A stretch of 64,000 nucleotides of DNA, taken from the NCBI RefSeq assembly GCF_000189255.1, contig NZ_AEVS01000062.1, positions 1 through 64,000 of the forward strand, written 5' to 3'. The notes under the pieces were generated by a model. That model searched no databases. It saw nothing but the letters and a program-made list of their open reading frames with translations, and was not told where the DNA came from. Position 1 is the stretch's first letter. Every line of letters begins with the position of its first letter. The translations under genes and the position numbers were made by a program. This DNA is from Vibrio brasiliensis LMG 20546 (GTDB lineage Bacteria > Pseudomonadota > Gammaproteobacteria > Enterobacterales > Vibrionaceae). This document shows, piece by piece, positions 30,265 through 39,367 of the stretch.

Positions 30265-31659
30265 ATGCAACATAATACTCAAACCCAAAAATCAAAATAT
30301 CTACTTATGGTAGAGGACACCGCATCCGTTGCGGCCCTTTATCGTTCTTATCTGACACCGCTGCAAATCGATATCAATATAGTTGGCACAGGGCGCGATG
30401 CGATCGACAGCCTTAATTTCCGTACGCCTGACTTGATCCTTCTCGATCTCCGCCTACCTGACATGACGGGTATGGATGTACTTCATGCGGTTAAAGAGAA
30501 AAACCCAGATGTGCCAGTCATCTTCATGACCGCACATGGTTCTATTGATACTGCTGTGGAAGCGATGCGTCATGGTGCTCAGGACTTCTTGATCAAGCCG
30601 TGTGAAGCTGACCGCCTTCGTGTCACGGTAAACAACGCTCTGCGTAAAGCCAATAAGCTTAAGAATGATGAAGATGGTCTTGCAAGTCAGGGCTATCAAG
30701 GCTTTATCGGCAGTAGCCAAACCATGCAAGCGGTTTATCGAACTATTGACTCCGCGGCAGCGAGTAAAGCGAGTATTTTCATCACAGGTGAAAGTGGTAC
30801 AGGTAAAGAGGTGTGTGCCGAAGCAATACACGCGACCAGTAAACGCGGGGATAAACCATTTATCGCAATTAACTGTGCTGCTATCCCTAAAGATCTGATT
30901 GAGAGTGAACTGTTTGGTCACGTCAAAGGAGCCTTTACAGGTGCCGCGACAGATCGACAAGGGGCGGCTGAACTGGCTGACGGCGGTACGCTATTTCTTG
31001 ATGAACTGTGTGAAATGGATCTGGACTTGCAAACAAAATTGCTGCGATTTATTCAGACTGGTACTTTCCAGAAGGTCGGGTCATCTAAGATGAAAAGCGT
31101 TGATGTACGTTTTGTCTGTGCGACCAACCGTGATCCCTGGAAAGAAGTTGAGGAAGGCCGCTTCCGAGAAGACTTATACTACCGCTTGTATGTCATTCCT
31201 CTGCATTTGCCGCCTTTGAGAGAGCGTGGTGATGACATCATCGAAATTGCTTATTCCCTGCTAGGCTTTATGTCTAAGGAAGAGGGTAAAGATTTTGTGC
31301 GTTTGGCACCAGATGTGGTTGAACGTTTTGCTCGCTATGAGTGGCCGGGTAATGTGCGTCAGTTGCAGAATGTGCTGCGTAACGTAGTGGTACTCAATAA
31401 TGGCAGAGAAATTCTGCTCGATATGTTACCTCCTCCACTCAATAAGCCTGCGACTAATGAGATTCGCATCCCGTTGGTACCAAGTGAAGCTGTTTCGGTA
31501 CAAGATATCTTCCCTCTGTGGCTGACGGAGAAAAATGCGATTGAACAAGCGATAAAAGCGTGTGATGGCAACATTCCCAAAGCGGCGGGTTACCTAGATG
31601 TCAGTCCATCAACTATTTATCGAAAATTGCAGGCGTGGAATGCGAAGGAAGTACAGTAG
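30265..31659 (+). CDS. luxO: Quorum-sensing sigma54 response regulator LuxO
   Basis: 464 residues. A receiver (about 1-130) with intact phospho-acceptor D61 ([11 protein letters not shown]) and Lys in FLIKP, an AAA+ domain with GESGTGKE and GAFTGA, and a Fis-type helix-turn-helix at the C-terminus. At low cell density LuxU-P phosphorylates LuxO, which activates qrr transcription with RpoN. Divergent qrr1, LuxO sites and luxU downstream confirm the identity. Confidence 0.97.
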   Translation: MQHNTQTQKSKYLLMVEDTASVAALYRSYLTPLQIDINIVGTGRDAIDSLNFRTPDLILLDLRLPDMTGMDVLHAVKEKNPDVPVIFMTAHGSIDTAVEAMRHGAQDFLIKPCEADRLRVTVNNALRKANKLKNDEDGLASQGYQGFIGSSQTMQAVYRTIDSAAASKASIFITGESGTGKEVCAEAIHATSKRGDKPFIAINCAAIPKDLIESELFGHVKGAFTGAATDRQGAAELADGGTLFLDELCEMDLDLQTKLLRFIQTGTFQKVGSSKMKSVDVRFVCATNRDPWKEVEEGRFREDLYYRLYVIPLHLPPLRERGDDIIEIAYSLLGFMSKEEGKDFVRLAPDVVERFARYEWPGNVRQLQNVLRNVVVLNNGREILLDMLPPPLNKPATNEIRIPLVPSEAVSVQDIFPLWLTEKNAIEQAIKACDGNIPKAAGYLDVSPSTIYRKLQAWNAKEVQ

Positions 31660-32000
31660 TGGATATTTTAAATCAAATTAAGATCGAACGACTCGCCGGT
31701 GAAATTGGTCAGGAAAACGTGCCTGTTTTACTTGAGATATTTTTGAATGAACTTGCGATGTATATTGAGAGACTCTCCCAACTAGAGGGAGAAGAACTGC
31801 AAGATTACCTCAAAGAAATCAGCCATGCGCTTAAGAGCAGCGCTGCTAGTTTTGGTGCTGAGGCATTATGCCATTACTCGATTGAAGTTGATGCGATGGC
31901 TAAAACAGGCGCTATGTCAGAGTTAGCAGGTTGCAAGGGACAGATGCTATCTCTGCTCGATGAGACCGAGCAGAGATATAAACAGTTACTCACTCAGTAA
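31659..32000 (+). CDS. luxU: Quorum-sensing phosphorelay protein LuxU
   Basis: 113 residues from a GTG that overlaps the luxO stop (TAGTG), with GGAAG upstream. It is a histidine phosphotransfer domain; the phosphorylated His is H56 in SHALKSSAASFG. LuxU passes phosphate from the hybrid sensor kinases (LuxN/LuxQ/CqsS type) to LuxO. The frame is open further upstream inside luxO, but the known LuxU length supports the GTG start. Its end overlaps the convergent yvcK-like gene by 15 bases. Confidence 0.95.
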   Translation: MDILNQIKIERLAGEIGQENVPVLLEIFLNELAMYIERLSQLEGEELQDYLKEISHALKSSAASFGAEALCHYSIEVDAMAKTGAMSELAGCKGQMLSLLDETEQRYKQLLTQ

Positions 32001-32873
32001 GTATTCAATAGCCTGTTGTAGCTTACTACGGTCATGGCGCCAATCACGATTTGGTGATGCAAGTGGCGTCGTGACACAGTTCCACTCTTCCAGCTCTGGA
32101 TGAGGCTCTTCGCCAAGAACGACATCAATGCGTCGCCCCTGACACGAACGCTCACACCATTCCAGTTTCTCTTTAAGCGTCATTTTACCTGCTGGTCCGT
32201 GTTCGGCAGATAAGTTCTCTACAAACACCAGTTTTGCCGTACGGTTGTTGGCGATGGCCCTGCCTATTTCAGGTAACAGTAGCGGGGGCATAATACTGGT
32301 CAGAAAGCTGCCTGGACCAAGGATAATAGCGTCGGCTTGTTCTAGGGCGAGAACCCCTTCTTTCGTTGCCGGAACTTCCGGTTCCAGATCGAGCCTCAAC
32401 AGCTTGTCTGGCATTTCATCGACGCTGGTTTCACCTGTTACCCACAGTCCATTGGGCGCTAACGCCTTCAGATCAGAAGGATGCTCTGACATAGGAATAA
32501 TATTCACATTGACCTTGAGCATATTACGGATGAGGTTAGTGGCATCCAATGGTCGAACCGAAAGGTTATCCAGTGCCGTTAACATCAGATTTCCGAGGTT
32601 ATGACCATCTAACTCTCCGGCACCTTTAAAACGATACTCGAACATCATTGAACTGATCGAAGGGTCGGTGATTAACTGGTTAATACAGTTACGTGTATCT
32701 CCCCAGGCAATACCGCCCTGACAGTTGCGAATGCGGCCTGTTGAACCGCCATTATCAGTGGTAGCGACAATACCAGTGGCGTTATCACCGAAGTCTTTTA
32801 GAGCCGCCAGCATACGGCCAAGACCATGGCCTCCACCAACTGCGACGACTTTCTTGCTAGCGTAAACTGTCAT
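31986..32873 (-). CDS. YvcK/CofD-family protein (gluconeogenesis factor type)
   Basis: 295 residues. The N-terminus carries the CofD-like nucleotide-sugar binding pattern VVAVGGGHGLGRMLAAL and DNGGSTGRIR, followed by GDTRNCINQL. Relatives include B. subtilis YvcK, which binds UDP-GlcNAc and affects wall precursor supply, and E. coli YbhK. It is conserved next to luxOU in vibrios, but no direct link to quorum sensing is established. It runs convergent to luxU. Confidence 0.85.
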   Translation of the reverse strand: MTVYASKKVVAVGGGHGLGRMLAALKDFGDNATGIVATTDNGGSTGRIRNCQGGIAWGDTRNCINQLITDPSISSMMFEYRFKGAGELDGHNLGNLMLTALDNLSVRPLDATNLIRNMLKVNVNIIPMSEHPSDLKALAPNGLWVTGETSVDEMPDKLLRLDLEPEVPATKEGVLALEQADAIILGPGSFLTSIMPPLLLPEIGRAIANNRTAKLVFVENLSAEHGPAGKMTLKEKLEWCERSCQGRRIDVVLGEEPHPELEEWNCVTTPLASPNRDWRHDRSKLQQAIEYLLSE

Positions 32874-33029
32874 GCTGAGCTTCTATTTTATTCATAACCA
32901 ACTACAATTTAGATTATTGCATTAACATCAAATACTCAATATTAGGTATTTTGGGCGCTAGGCATGATTTTTTTGCCTAGAGGGTAGAATCACACACAAT
33001 TATTAAGTATTTTAATGTAAAGCTACTAC

Positions 33030-33162
33030 CGAGCAATAGGTAGTTGCCATAACTCCGAGCTCTCAAAGCTAAGTTCAATTTGAATAAGCGTTTTGAGCCA
33101 GTGACATGTTGTCACAAGGGCATAGTTGGAAATGATTATGCCTCCCGTGTTTGGAAAGGTGT
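33030..33162 (+). ncRNA. Probable Moco (molybdenum cofactor) riboswitch
   Basis: The leader of moaA is structured: CTCAAA...TTTTGAG, a GTGACATGTTGTCAC hairpin, and GGCATA...TATGCC, followed by TGCCTCCCGTGTTTGGAAAG immediately before the start codon. That last stretch resembles the 3' part of the Moco RNA motif in front of E. coli moaA. The element would switch moa expression with cofactor level. Boundaries are approximate. Confidence 0.75.
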
Positions 33163-33165
33163 TCC

Positions 33166-34155
33166 GTGGCGCAACAATTCGAAGATAGATTTCATCGCAA
33201 GTTTTATTACTTGCGTCTCTCTGTTACAGATGTCTGTAACTTTAAATGCACATACTGTTTGCCTGATGGTTATAAACCTTCGGGGCAAAAAAACTCGTCC
33301 TTTTTAGCTCTGCCTGAAATCAAGCGTGTTGTACGTGCGTTTGCTGATTGTGGCACGTCTAAAGTACGTATCACTGGCGGCGAACCAAGCTTACGTAAAG
33401 ATTTTACCGACATTATCCATACTGTTGCTGAAACAGACGGTATTCATAAGGTCGCGACTACGACCAATGGCTATCGCATGGAGAAACAGGTAGCAGACTG
33501 GAAACAAGCTGGACTGACACATATCAACGTCAGTGTTGACAGTTTAGACCCACGCATGTTCCACCAAATCACTGGTGAGAACAAGTTTACTCAAGTCATG
33601 GCGGGTATCGACCGTGCATTTGAAGTGGGCTACGAGCAGGTCAAAGTAAATGTTGTGTTGATGAAAGACCTGAATGCTCACGAGTTACCTGCCTTTCTAA
33701 ACTGGATTAAAGATCGACCAATTCAATTGCGCTTTATCGAACTGATGCAAACTGGTGAAATGGATGAACTGTTCCAACGCCATCACGTATCAGGTGTCGC
33801 GATTCGTAACCAACTGATTGCTAACGGTTGGCTACTCAAAGTACGTGACAACAATGATGGACCTGCACAGGTTTTTGTCCATCCCGATTATAAAGGCGAA
33901 ATCGGCCTGATCATGCCGTATGAGAAAGACTTCTGTGAAAGCTGCAACCGTCTGCGTGTCTCTGCAACGGGCAAGCTACACTTGTGTCTCTTTGGCGATC
34001 ACGGTGTCGAACTACGCGACCTGCTGCAACAAGACTCGCAGGAGAACGCGTTAATCGAACGAATTCAAGCACAGCTGCAAACTAAGTCGGTCAGCCATTT
34101 CCTTCATGATGGAAATTCAGGTATGACACCGCACTTGGCTTCAATCGGCGGCTAA
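33166..34155 (+). CDS. moaA: GTP 3',8-cyclase MoaA
   Basis: 329 residues from a GTG at 33166 (protein [15 protein letters not shown]...), the same length as E. coli MoaA; the in-frame ATG at 33151 lies within the riboswitch-like leader. The radical-SAM cluster motif CNFKCTYC is near residue 24-31, a second cluster site CESCNRL...C lies near the C-terminus, and the chain ends in Gly-Gly, which is functional in MoaA. First step of molybdopterin synthesis. First gene of moaABCDE. Confidence 0.96.
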   Translation: MAQQFEDRFHRKFYYLRLSVTDVCNFKCTYCLPDGYKPSGQKNSSFLALPEIKRVVRAFADCGTSKVRITGGEPSLRKDFTDIIHTVAETDGIHKVATTTNGYRMEKQVADWKQAGLTHINVSVDSLDPRMFHQITGENKFTQVMAGIDRAFEVGYEQVKVNVVLMKDLNAHELPAFLNWIKDRPIQLRFIELMQTGEMDELFQRHHVSGVAIRNQLIANGWLLKVRDNNDGPAQVFVHPDYKGEIGLIMPYEKDFCESCNRLRVSATGKLHLCLFGDHGVELRDLLQQDSQENALIERIQAQLQTKSVSHFLHDGNSGMTPHLASIGG

Positions 34156-34232
34156 TACACTTCAACAAACAAATTACGCACTTCAGTGACAGTTTGAGTG
34201 CGAACATTACTTTGACATAAATAGGTGAACAA

Positions 34233-34745
34233 ATGGGTCACGCAGAAAGCAAATTCCAACCAGCAAACATCGCAGTTCTAACCGTTTCTGATACTCGTAC
34301 TGAAGAAAACGATACTTCAGGTGGCTACTTAGTTGAGAACGCTAAAGAAGCCGGTCACAACGTTGTTGATAAGCAAATTGTAATCGATGATATGTACAAG
34401 ATCCGCGCAATCGTATCTCAGTGGATTGCAGATGAGAACGTACAAGCGATCATGATTACTGGCGGTACTGGATTTACATCGCGTGACAGCACTCCTGAAG
34501 CTCTAAAGCCACTATTTGATAAAGAAGTAGAAGGTTTCGGTGAACTATTCCGTATGGTTTCATACGAAGAGATCGGTACTTCTACTATTCAGTCTCGTGC
34601 GATCGCAGGCTTTGCCAACCACACGGTTATCTTTGCTATGCCTGGTTCTACAGGTGCATGTCGTACTGGCTGGACTAAGATCATCAAGCAGCAGCTGGAT
34701 GCGAGTCACCGTCCTTGTAACTTCATGCCGCATCTGTCTGTTTAA
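34233..34745 (+). CDS. moaB: Molybdenum cofactor biosynthesis protein MoaB
   Basis: 170 residues of the MoaB/Mog family, with the motif [18 protein letters not shown] and the C-terminal [13 protein letters not shown]. Related to the adenylating protein Mog; the precise role of MoaB in Enterobacteria and vibrios is unsettled. It lies 77 bases after moaA and 15 before moaC. Confidence 0.94.
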   Translation: MGHAESKFQPANIAVLTVSDTRTEENDTSGGYLVENAKEAGHNVVDKQIVIDDMYKIRAIVSQWIADENVQAIMITGGTGFTSRDSTPEALKPLFDKEVEGFGELFRMVSYEEIGTSTIQSRAIAGFANHTVIFAMPGSTGACRTGWTKIIKQQLDASHRPCNFMPHLSV

Positions 34746-34760
34746 TTACTGGAGCGTATC

Positions 34761-35237
34761 ATGAGCGAATTGACTCATATTAACGCTTCTGGCGAAGCAA
34801 ACATGGTGGATGTATCCGCTAAGGCTGACACGGTTCGTGAAGCTAGAGCTGAAGCTTTTGTCCATATGGCACCAGAGACCCTTGAGCTGATCGTTTCAGG
34901 TCAGCATCATAAAGGTGATGTTTTTGCCACTGCGCGTATCGCTGGAATACAAGCGGCGAAGAAAACCTGGGATCTTATCCCACTCTGTCACCCGCTGTTG
35001 CTGTCGAAAGTTGAAGTTCAGCTTGAAGCGATTGAAGCTGAAAACATGGTTCGCATCGAGTCTGTCTGTAAGCTTGCGGGCAAGACTGGTGTTGAGATGG
35101 AAGCATTGACCGCGGCTTCAGTTGCGGCGCTAACCATTTACGACATGTGTAAAGCCGTACAGAAAGATATGGTGATTGGTCAGGTTCGTTTACTCGAAAA
35201 AACAGGTGGCAAGTCAGGTCACTTTAAGGTGGATTAA
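34761..35237 (+). CDS. moaC: Cyclic pyranopterin monophosphate synthase MoaC
   Basis: 158 residues with the family opening [20 protein letters not shown], the conserved [12 protein letters not shown] and the C-terminal [20 protein letters not shown] pattern (here [20 protein letters not shown]). It converts the MoaA product to cPMP. Its TAA overlaps the moaD ATG (TAATG). Confidence 0.96.
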   Translation: MSELTHINASGEANMVDVSAKADTVREARAEAFVHMAPETLELIVSGQHHKGDVFATARIAGIQAAKKTWDLIPLCHPLLLSKVEVQLEAIEAENMVRIESVCKLAGKTGVEMEALTAASVAALTIYDMCKAVQKDMVIGQVRLLEKTGGKSGHFKVD

Positions 35238-35482
35238 TGATTAAAGTACTGTTTTTCGCCCAAACCCGTGAACTGGTTGGAATGGATGAGCTTGAATTAG
35301 AAGGTGAGTTCTCGACTGTTGAGGCGATTCGTGAGCATTTAGCTCAGCAAGAAGGTAAATGGGATCTTGCTCTTGAACCAGGTAAGTTACTGGCTGCAGT
35401 AAACCAGTCGATCGTGCCACTTGAACATCCTATTCAATCAGGTGACGAAGTTGCCTTCTTCCCGCCGGTGACAGGGGGGTAA
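35237..35482 (+). CDS. moaD: Molybdopterin synthase sulfur carrier subunit MoaD
   Basis: 81 residues, ubiquitin-like fold, ending GG (PPVTGG), the residues that receive the thiocarboxylate. MoaD partners with MoaE, whose gene starts 3 bases downstream. One-base overlap with moaC. Confidence 0.95.
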   Translation: MIKVLFFAQTRELVGMDELELEGEFSTVEAIREHLAQQEGKWDLALEPGKLLAAVNQSIVPLEHPIQSGDEVAFFPPVTGG

Positions 35483-35484
35483 TC

Positions 35485-35943
35485 ATGGACAGTCGAGTTT
35501 CTGTACAGTTTGAAGATTTCTCATTAAACGCTGAATATGATCTGCTAGCTGAAGGTACGTCTGCAGGAGCCGTGGTTACTTTCGTTGGTAAAGTGCGTGA
35601 TATGAACCTTGGTGATAATGTCACTGGTTTGTCGCTGGAGCACTATCCGGGTATGACTGAAAAAGCGCTCGGTGAGATCTGTGACGAAGCGGAACAGCGC
35701 TGGCCACTACTTAAGATTCGCGTCATCCATCGTGTTGGTGATCTGGATATCGGTGACCAAATCGTATTTGTTGGCGTATCTAGTGCACACCGTGGTGCAG
35801 CGTTTGAGGCGTGTGAGTTTGTGATGGACTATCTCAAAACTAAAGCGCCGTTCTGGAAGAAAGAACGCACAAGTGAAGCGACTCGCTGGGTTGATTCACG
35901 AGACTCAGATGCGAAAGCAGCTGAACGCTGGAAGCAAAAATAG
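35485..35943 (+). CDS. moaE: Molybdopterin synthase catalytic subunit MoaE
   Basis: 152 residues with TSAGAVVTFVGKVRDMN at the N-terminus and the active-site region FMDYLKTKAPFWKKE (here VMDYLKTKAPFWKKE). It inserts the dithiolene sulfurs from MoaD into cPMP. Last gene of the moa operon, followed by a terminator. Confidence 0.96.
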   Translation: MDSRVSVQFEDFSLNAEYDLLAEGTSAGAVVTFVGKVRDMNLGDNVTGLSLEHYPGMTEKALGEICDEAEQRWPLLKIRVIHRVGDLDIGDQIVFVGVSSAHRGAAFEACEFVMDYLKTKAPFWKKERTSEATRWVDSRDSDAKAAERWKQK

Positions 35944-35952
35944 CGTTAGTCG

Positions 35953-35976
35953 AAGCTCCCAAACGGGAGCTTTTTT
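35953..35976 (+). terminator. Terminator of the moa operon
   Basis: AAGCTCCC-AAAC-GGGAGCTT followed by a T run. Confidence 0.88.
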
Positions 35977-35977
35977 A

Positions 35978-36937
35978 TTACTTATCGCACAGATGAATAG
36001 AGCCTCTTTGACGACTTTTGGCGAAGAACAGAGCTTTGTCGGCAATCGAGATAAAGTTATCTGCGTTAAGGTCGTCAGGGACCAAAGGGTAGTGCTGGAT
36101 ACCTATGGTAACCGACACAAACTGATCAACTGATGAGGATTTGTGTGGAATCGCTGCGTTGCGGATGAGAGTCTGTAATTGAGTCGTTCGATTTAAGCAC
36201 TCTTGCTCAGTCACATCGGGCATATAAATCAGAAACTCGTCACCACCGTATCGAAAACACAGCTCATTGTGATGTGACCAGCACTGAATAATTTTGCCCA
36301 GCGTCACCAGAGTTTCATCGCCTTTAATATGACCATAACTGTCGTTATATTGTTTAAAACAGTCGATATCTATCATTAAAATTGCGGAGCCAACAAGTTT
36401 GAGTTTCGCTAGTTCAATCGCTTTCGGCAGCAGGGAATCAAGTGCGTAACGATTGTAAACCTGGGTCAGGTGGTCAAGGTAAGTGAGCTTTTCTAACTCC
36501 TGTTGTTGATCCGCGAGTTTTTCGAGCGCTTGCTTATACTCTGTGATGTTACGTACTGTCCAAAGTACCAGTTCAGTGTTGGGCAGAGGGATCACCAGTG
36601 CACTGAAAAACTGCAGTTCCTTTGGCCCTTCCAAACCTTCAAAACAGCTAAGATCTTTCGGGTTGAGGCTATATTCGAGCTCGCTAGGCGTCTGGCTTTC
36701 AATCACATCAACAATCACCTGACTAAACCAGATCGCCTTATCACCAGGTAGCACCTGATACTGATTTAACCCGACCAGTGAAGAGGGGTCATGGTGGCGT
36801 TTGGTATCTGTTCCACCCCACGCTTCTATGTAAGTCCCACTTTTGTCGATTAGGTAAGTCGGTTCTGGCAGGGACTCGAAAACAACATGCATCAAATCTG
36901 GGTTATTGGCGAGCTGCGCCGAAAATATTGAATTCAC
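35978..36937 (-). CDS. PAS-GGDEF diguanylate cyclase
   Basis: 319 residues. An N-terminal PAS domain (about 10-130: LIDKSGTYIEAWGGTD) and a C-terminal GGDEF domain (about 155-315) with intact catalytic RYGGDEF. I see no RxxD inhibitory site directly upstream (the stretch is HHNELCFRYGGDEF), so feedback inhibition is probably absent. It should make c-di-GMP in response to a cytosolic signal sensed by PAS. No membrane segments. Convergent with moaE. Confidence 0.9.
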   Translation of the reverse strand: MNSIFSAQLANNPDLMHVVFESLPEPTYLIDKSGTYIEAWGGTDTKRHHDPSSLVGLNQYQVLPGDKAIWFSQVIVDVIESQTPSELEYSLNPKDLSCFEGLEGPKELQFFSALVIPLPNTELVLWTVRNITEYKQALEKLADQQQELEKLTYLDHLTQVYNRYALDSLLPKAIELAKLKLVGSAILMIDIDCFKQYNDSYGHIKGDETLVTLGKIIQCWSHHNELCFRYGGDEFLIYMPDVTEQECLNRTTQLQTLIRNAAIPHKSSSVDQFVSVTIGIQHYPLVPDDLNADNFISIADKALFFAKSRQRGSIHLCDK

Positions 36938-37020
36938 CGAATATGCCTCCCCAGATTGTCATGCTGCTATTGTTAGTTTAGACAGTTAATCTCAATTTCG
37001 GATCGTGCTAAGGGATATTC

Positions 37021-37227
37021 ATGAGGCAAAAAGCAATAAAAAGGGCAGCTATCATTGCTATCGTAGTAGGGAGTTTGCTCAACGTTATTAATCAGTATGA
37101 CGCGATTTTTCTCGGCCAGCAGAACATAGACTGGCTCAAAATTGTACTGACTTATTGTGTGCCTTTTGGTGTCTCTCTGTTCAGTGGATGGTTAGCGAGT
37201 CGAGACGCGCAGAGGCATTGTAAGTAG
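37021..37227 (+). CDS. NrtS-like small nitrate/nitrite transporter
   Basis: 68 residues with two membrane segments (about 9-28 and 40-60). The first contains VVGSLLNVINQYDAIF and the second WLKIVLTYCVPFGVSLFSG, which match the pattern of the NrtS family, small nitrate/nitrite transporters first described in cyanobacteria. Ribosome site AAGGGA precedes the ATG. It sits near moaABCDE, whose product is needed by nitrate reductases, though on a separate transcript. Recognition is from motif memory; function is unproven here. Confidence 0.7.
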   Translation: MRQKAIKRAAIIAIVVGSLLNVINQYDAIFLGQQNIDWLKIVLTYCVPFGVSLFSGWLASRDAQRHCK

Positions 37228-37345
37228 GAGGCGAGAGGTTAATAGTTTGAGCCTATTGCAAAAATTGTTGATTTCAATTTAGTAAAATCAAGAAATTAGA
37301 CAACAATTACAATATACAGCAAAGCTTGCACGCAAGGAGACACAG

Positions 37346-37762
37346 ATGGAATCATTAAAAGTAAAAGACTATATGACCCTGCAAGCGGTAACGTTTACCC
37401 CAGAAATGTCATTAAGCGCGGCTCTGGATAAGGTAATGAATTCACGCTACCTCGGCGGTCCGGTCATCAACGAACAAAAAGAGGTGATTGGCTTCCTATC
37501 GGGACAAGATTTACTCGATAAGCTAATCAAGGTCAGCTACTACTGTCAGGACAGTCATATCGTGTCTGATTGTATGCACCCTGAAGTTATCTCAGTGACC
37601 TCAGAGACATCCATTATCGAGTTGGCAGAGATGATGAAGGTGGGTCGTCCAAAAGTATATCCGGTAATCGATGGAGGCAAACTGGTCGGCATCATTACCC
37701 GACGCGATGTACTCAGAGCGATCGGAAAAAATATTGAAGATTGCTTTAAACATCCGGTATAA
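37346..37762 (+). CDS. Two-CBS-domain protein
   Basis: 138 residues made up of two CBS domains (about 5-60 and 72-130), with GGPVINEQKEVIGFLSGQD and PVIDGGKLVGIITRRDVLRAI. CBS pairs bind adenine nucleotides and act as energy or signal sensors; there is no attached effector domain. AAGGAG ribosome site. It ends before a terminator that separates it from the MATE gene. Confidence 0.85.
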   Translation: MESLKVKDYMTLQAVTFTPEMSLSAALDKVMNSRYLGGPVINEQKEVIGFLSGQDLLDKLIKVSYYCQDSHIVSDCMHPEVISVTSETSIIELAEMMKVGRPKVYPVIDGGKLVGIITRRDVLRAIGKNIEDCFKHPV

Positions 37763-37780
37763 CATATTGATCAAGAGAAT

Positions 37781-37814
37781 AATAAGAGGTGCCTTGTGCA
37801 CCTCTTATTATTTA
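37781..37814 (+). terminator. Terminator after the CBS gene
   Basis: AATAAGAGGTGC-CTTGT-GCACCTCTTATT followed by ATTTATT; a 12-base perfect stem with an imperfect U-run. Confidence 0.75.
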
Positions 37815-37843
37815 TTGCCTATCTACCGCCAATAGAGGTCTTT

Positions 37844-39310
37844 ATGTCCGATCAAAGCGCGAAGTTCGTTCAGGGGTCAACCATGCGTCACATTCTGGTG
37901 ATGTCCGGGGCAGGCTCAGTGGGTTTGATGGCACTGTTTGTTGTTGACCTGATCGATATGCTGTTCATCAGTATGCTTGGTCAGGTTGAGCTGGCCGCAG
38001 CAGTCGGCTTTGCTGGTACATTAGTTTTCTTCTCAACCTCTATTTCGATTGGTACTTCAATTGCGATGGGCGCATTAGTGTCTAAAGCCATCGGTGCGGG
38101 GAAACGCCAGCATGCGCGGGAGTTGAGTACCAGTATTATGCTGACGGCAGTGACGATTAGCGTCATTGTGGCTGCGGTGATGTTTTTATATATCCCTGAA
38201 CTGCTGCAGGCTATAGGAGCTCAAGGTGTGGCAGCAGAGCGGGCCGAAGCTTATTTGCGCATTATTTTACCTAGCGGACCAGTTATCGCGGTTGCGATGG
38301 CAGCGGGTGCAGGCTTAAGAGCAGCAGGCGATGCTAAGCGTTCGATGTGGGCAACGCTGTCTGGTGGTTTGGTTAACGCAGTTTTAGACCCTATTTTTAT
38401 CTTTGGTTTTGGCTGGAATGTGGAAGGGGCAGCGTTGGCATCGGTGTTTGCCCGATTTACGGTTCTGTTCTTCTCTATCTACCCGCTTATTCGCGTGCAC
38501 AAGCTGGTGGCAGGTATTGACTATTCAGTGTGGATGGCAAATCTTAAAATCATTGTTGCGATTGCTATTCCTGCCATCATCACCAATATTGCGACACCGA
38601 TTGGTAATGCGATTGTCACGTCAGCTATCGCTCAGTTTGGCGAGAATTACGTGGCTGGGTTTGCCGTCATTGGCCGCCTGACTCCAGTTTGTTTTGCGGT
38701 GATATTTGCTTTGTCTGGCGCGGTTGGGCCAATTATCGGCCAGAACTATGGCGCAGAACGAATGGACCGGGTTAAAGAGACACTCAACAACTCGTTAATT
38801 GTCACGACTGTCTATACTCTGGCAGTGTGCATTATCCTCTATTTTGCTCAAGGTACCATTATTAGCCTGTTTAGCCTCGATGGTGACGCCGCTCTGGTGG
38901 TTACAGCGTTCTGTACTTATGTGGCGATCAGTTTCATTTTCAACGGTGCTCAGTTTGTCGCTAATACCTCGTTCAATAATCTCGGTAAGCCTCTTTACTC
39001 GACCGCACTTAACTTAGGTAAAGCAACCTTAGGTACCTTGCCTTTTGTTCATCTCGGAGCAACATGGTTTGGGGCGTTAGGTGTGCTTTACGGCCAGGCA
39101 CTAGGTACCGTGGTGTTTGGATTGATAGCCATTGTGGTATTGCGCAAACATATCTCTGACTTGATGCGTTCTGCATGCCTGGAGCATTCGGCATCGGACC
39201 CGTCTATCACTAGCGTTAACAGTCAGCCATTCTGTAGCCATGATGCGGTGCTGATTGATGATGTGGCAGCAACGACGGAAATTTCCGAACAAAATGCAGA
39301 AAAAGTTTGA
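37844..39310 (+). CDS. MATE-family multidrug/toxin efflux transporter
   Basis: 488 residues from MSDQSAKF (AGAGG upstream); the longer frame begins inside the terminator. Twelve membrane segments with the MATE pattern: MALFVVDLIDMLFISMLG in the first and AVGFAGTLVFFSTSISIG in the second. These pumps exchange Na+ or H+ for cationic compounds. The last about 40 residues form a polar tail that is longer than usual. The TGA overlaps the -35 box of the zntA promoter. Confidence 0.9.
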   Translation: MSDQSAKFVQGSTMRHILVMSGAGSVGLMALFVVDLIDMLFISMLGQVELAAAVGFAGTLVFFSTSISIGTSIAMGALVSKAIGAGKRQHARELSTSIMLTAVTISVIVAAVMFLYIPELLQAIGAQGVAAERAEAYLRIILPSGPVIAVAMAAGAGLRAAGDAKRSMWATLSGGLVNAVLDPIFIFGFGWNVEGAALASVFARFTVLFFSIYPLIRVHKLVAGIDYSVWMANLKIIVAIAIPAIITNIATPIGNAIVTSAIAQFGENYVAGFAVIGRLTPVCFAVIFALSGAVGPIIGQNYGAERMDRVKETLNNSLIVTTVYTLAVCIILYFAQGTIISLFSLDGDAALVVTAFCTYVAISFIFNGAQFVANTSFNNLGKPLYSTALNLGKATLGTLPFVHLGATWFGALGVLYGQALGTVVFGLIAIVVLRKHISDLMRSACLEHSASDPSITSVNSQPFCSHDAVLIDDVAATTEISEQNAEKV

Positions 39311-39339
39311 CCTTGGAGCTAACTCTAAGGTTTACACTT
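39308..39339 (+). promoter_or_regulatory. MerR/ZntR-type promoter and operator of zntA
   Basis: TTGACC (-35, 39308-39313) and TACACT (-10, 39334-39339) are separated by 20 bases, the over-long spacing typical of MerR-family promoters. The spacer holds the inverted repeat ACCTTGGAG-CTAA-CTCTAAGGT (one mismatch), which resembles ZntR operators. No merR-type gene is in the window, so the regulator is elsewhere. Confidence 0.8.
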
Positions 39340-39367
39340 TGAGTGTACAGTGAATGGAGATAAACAT

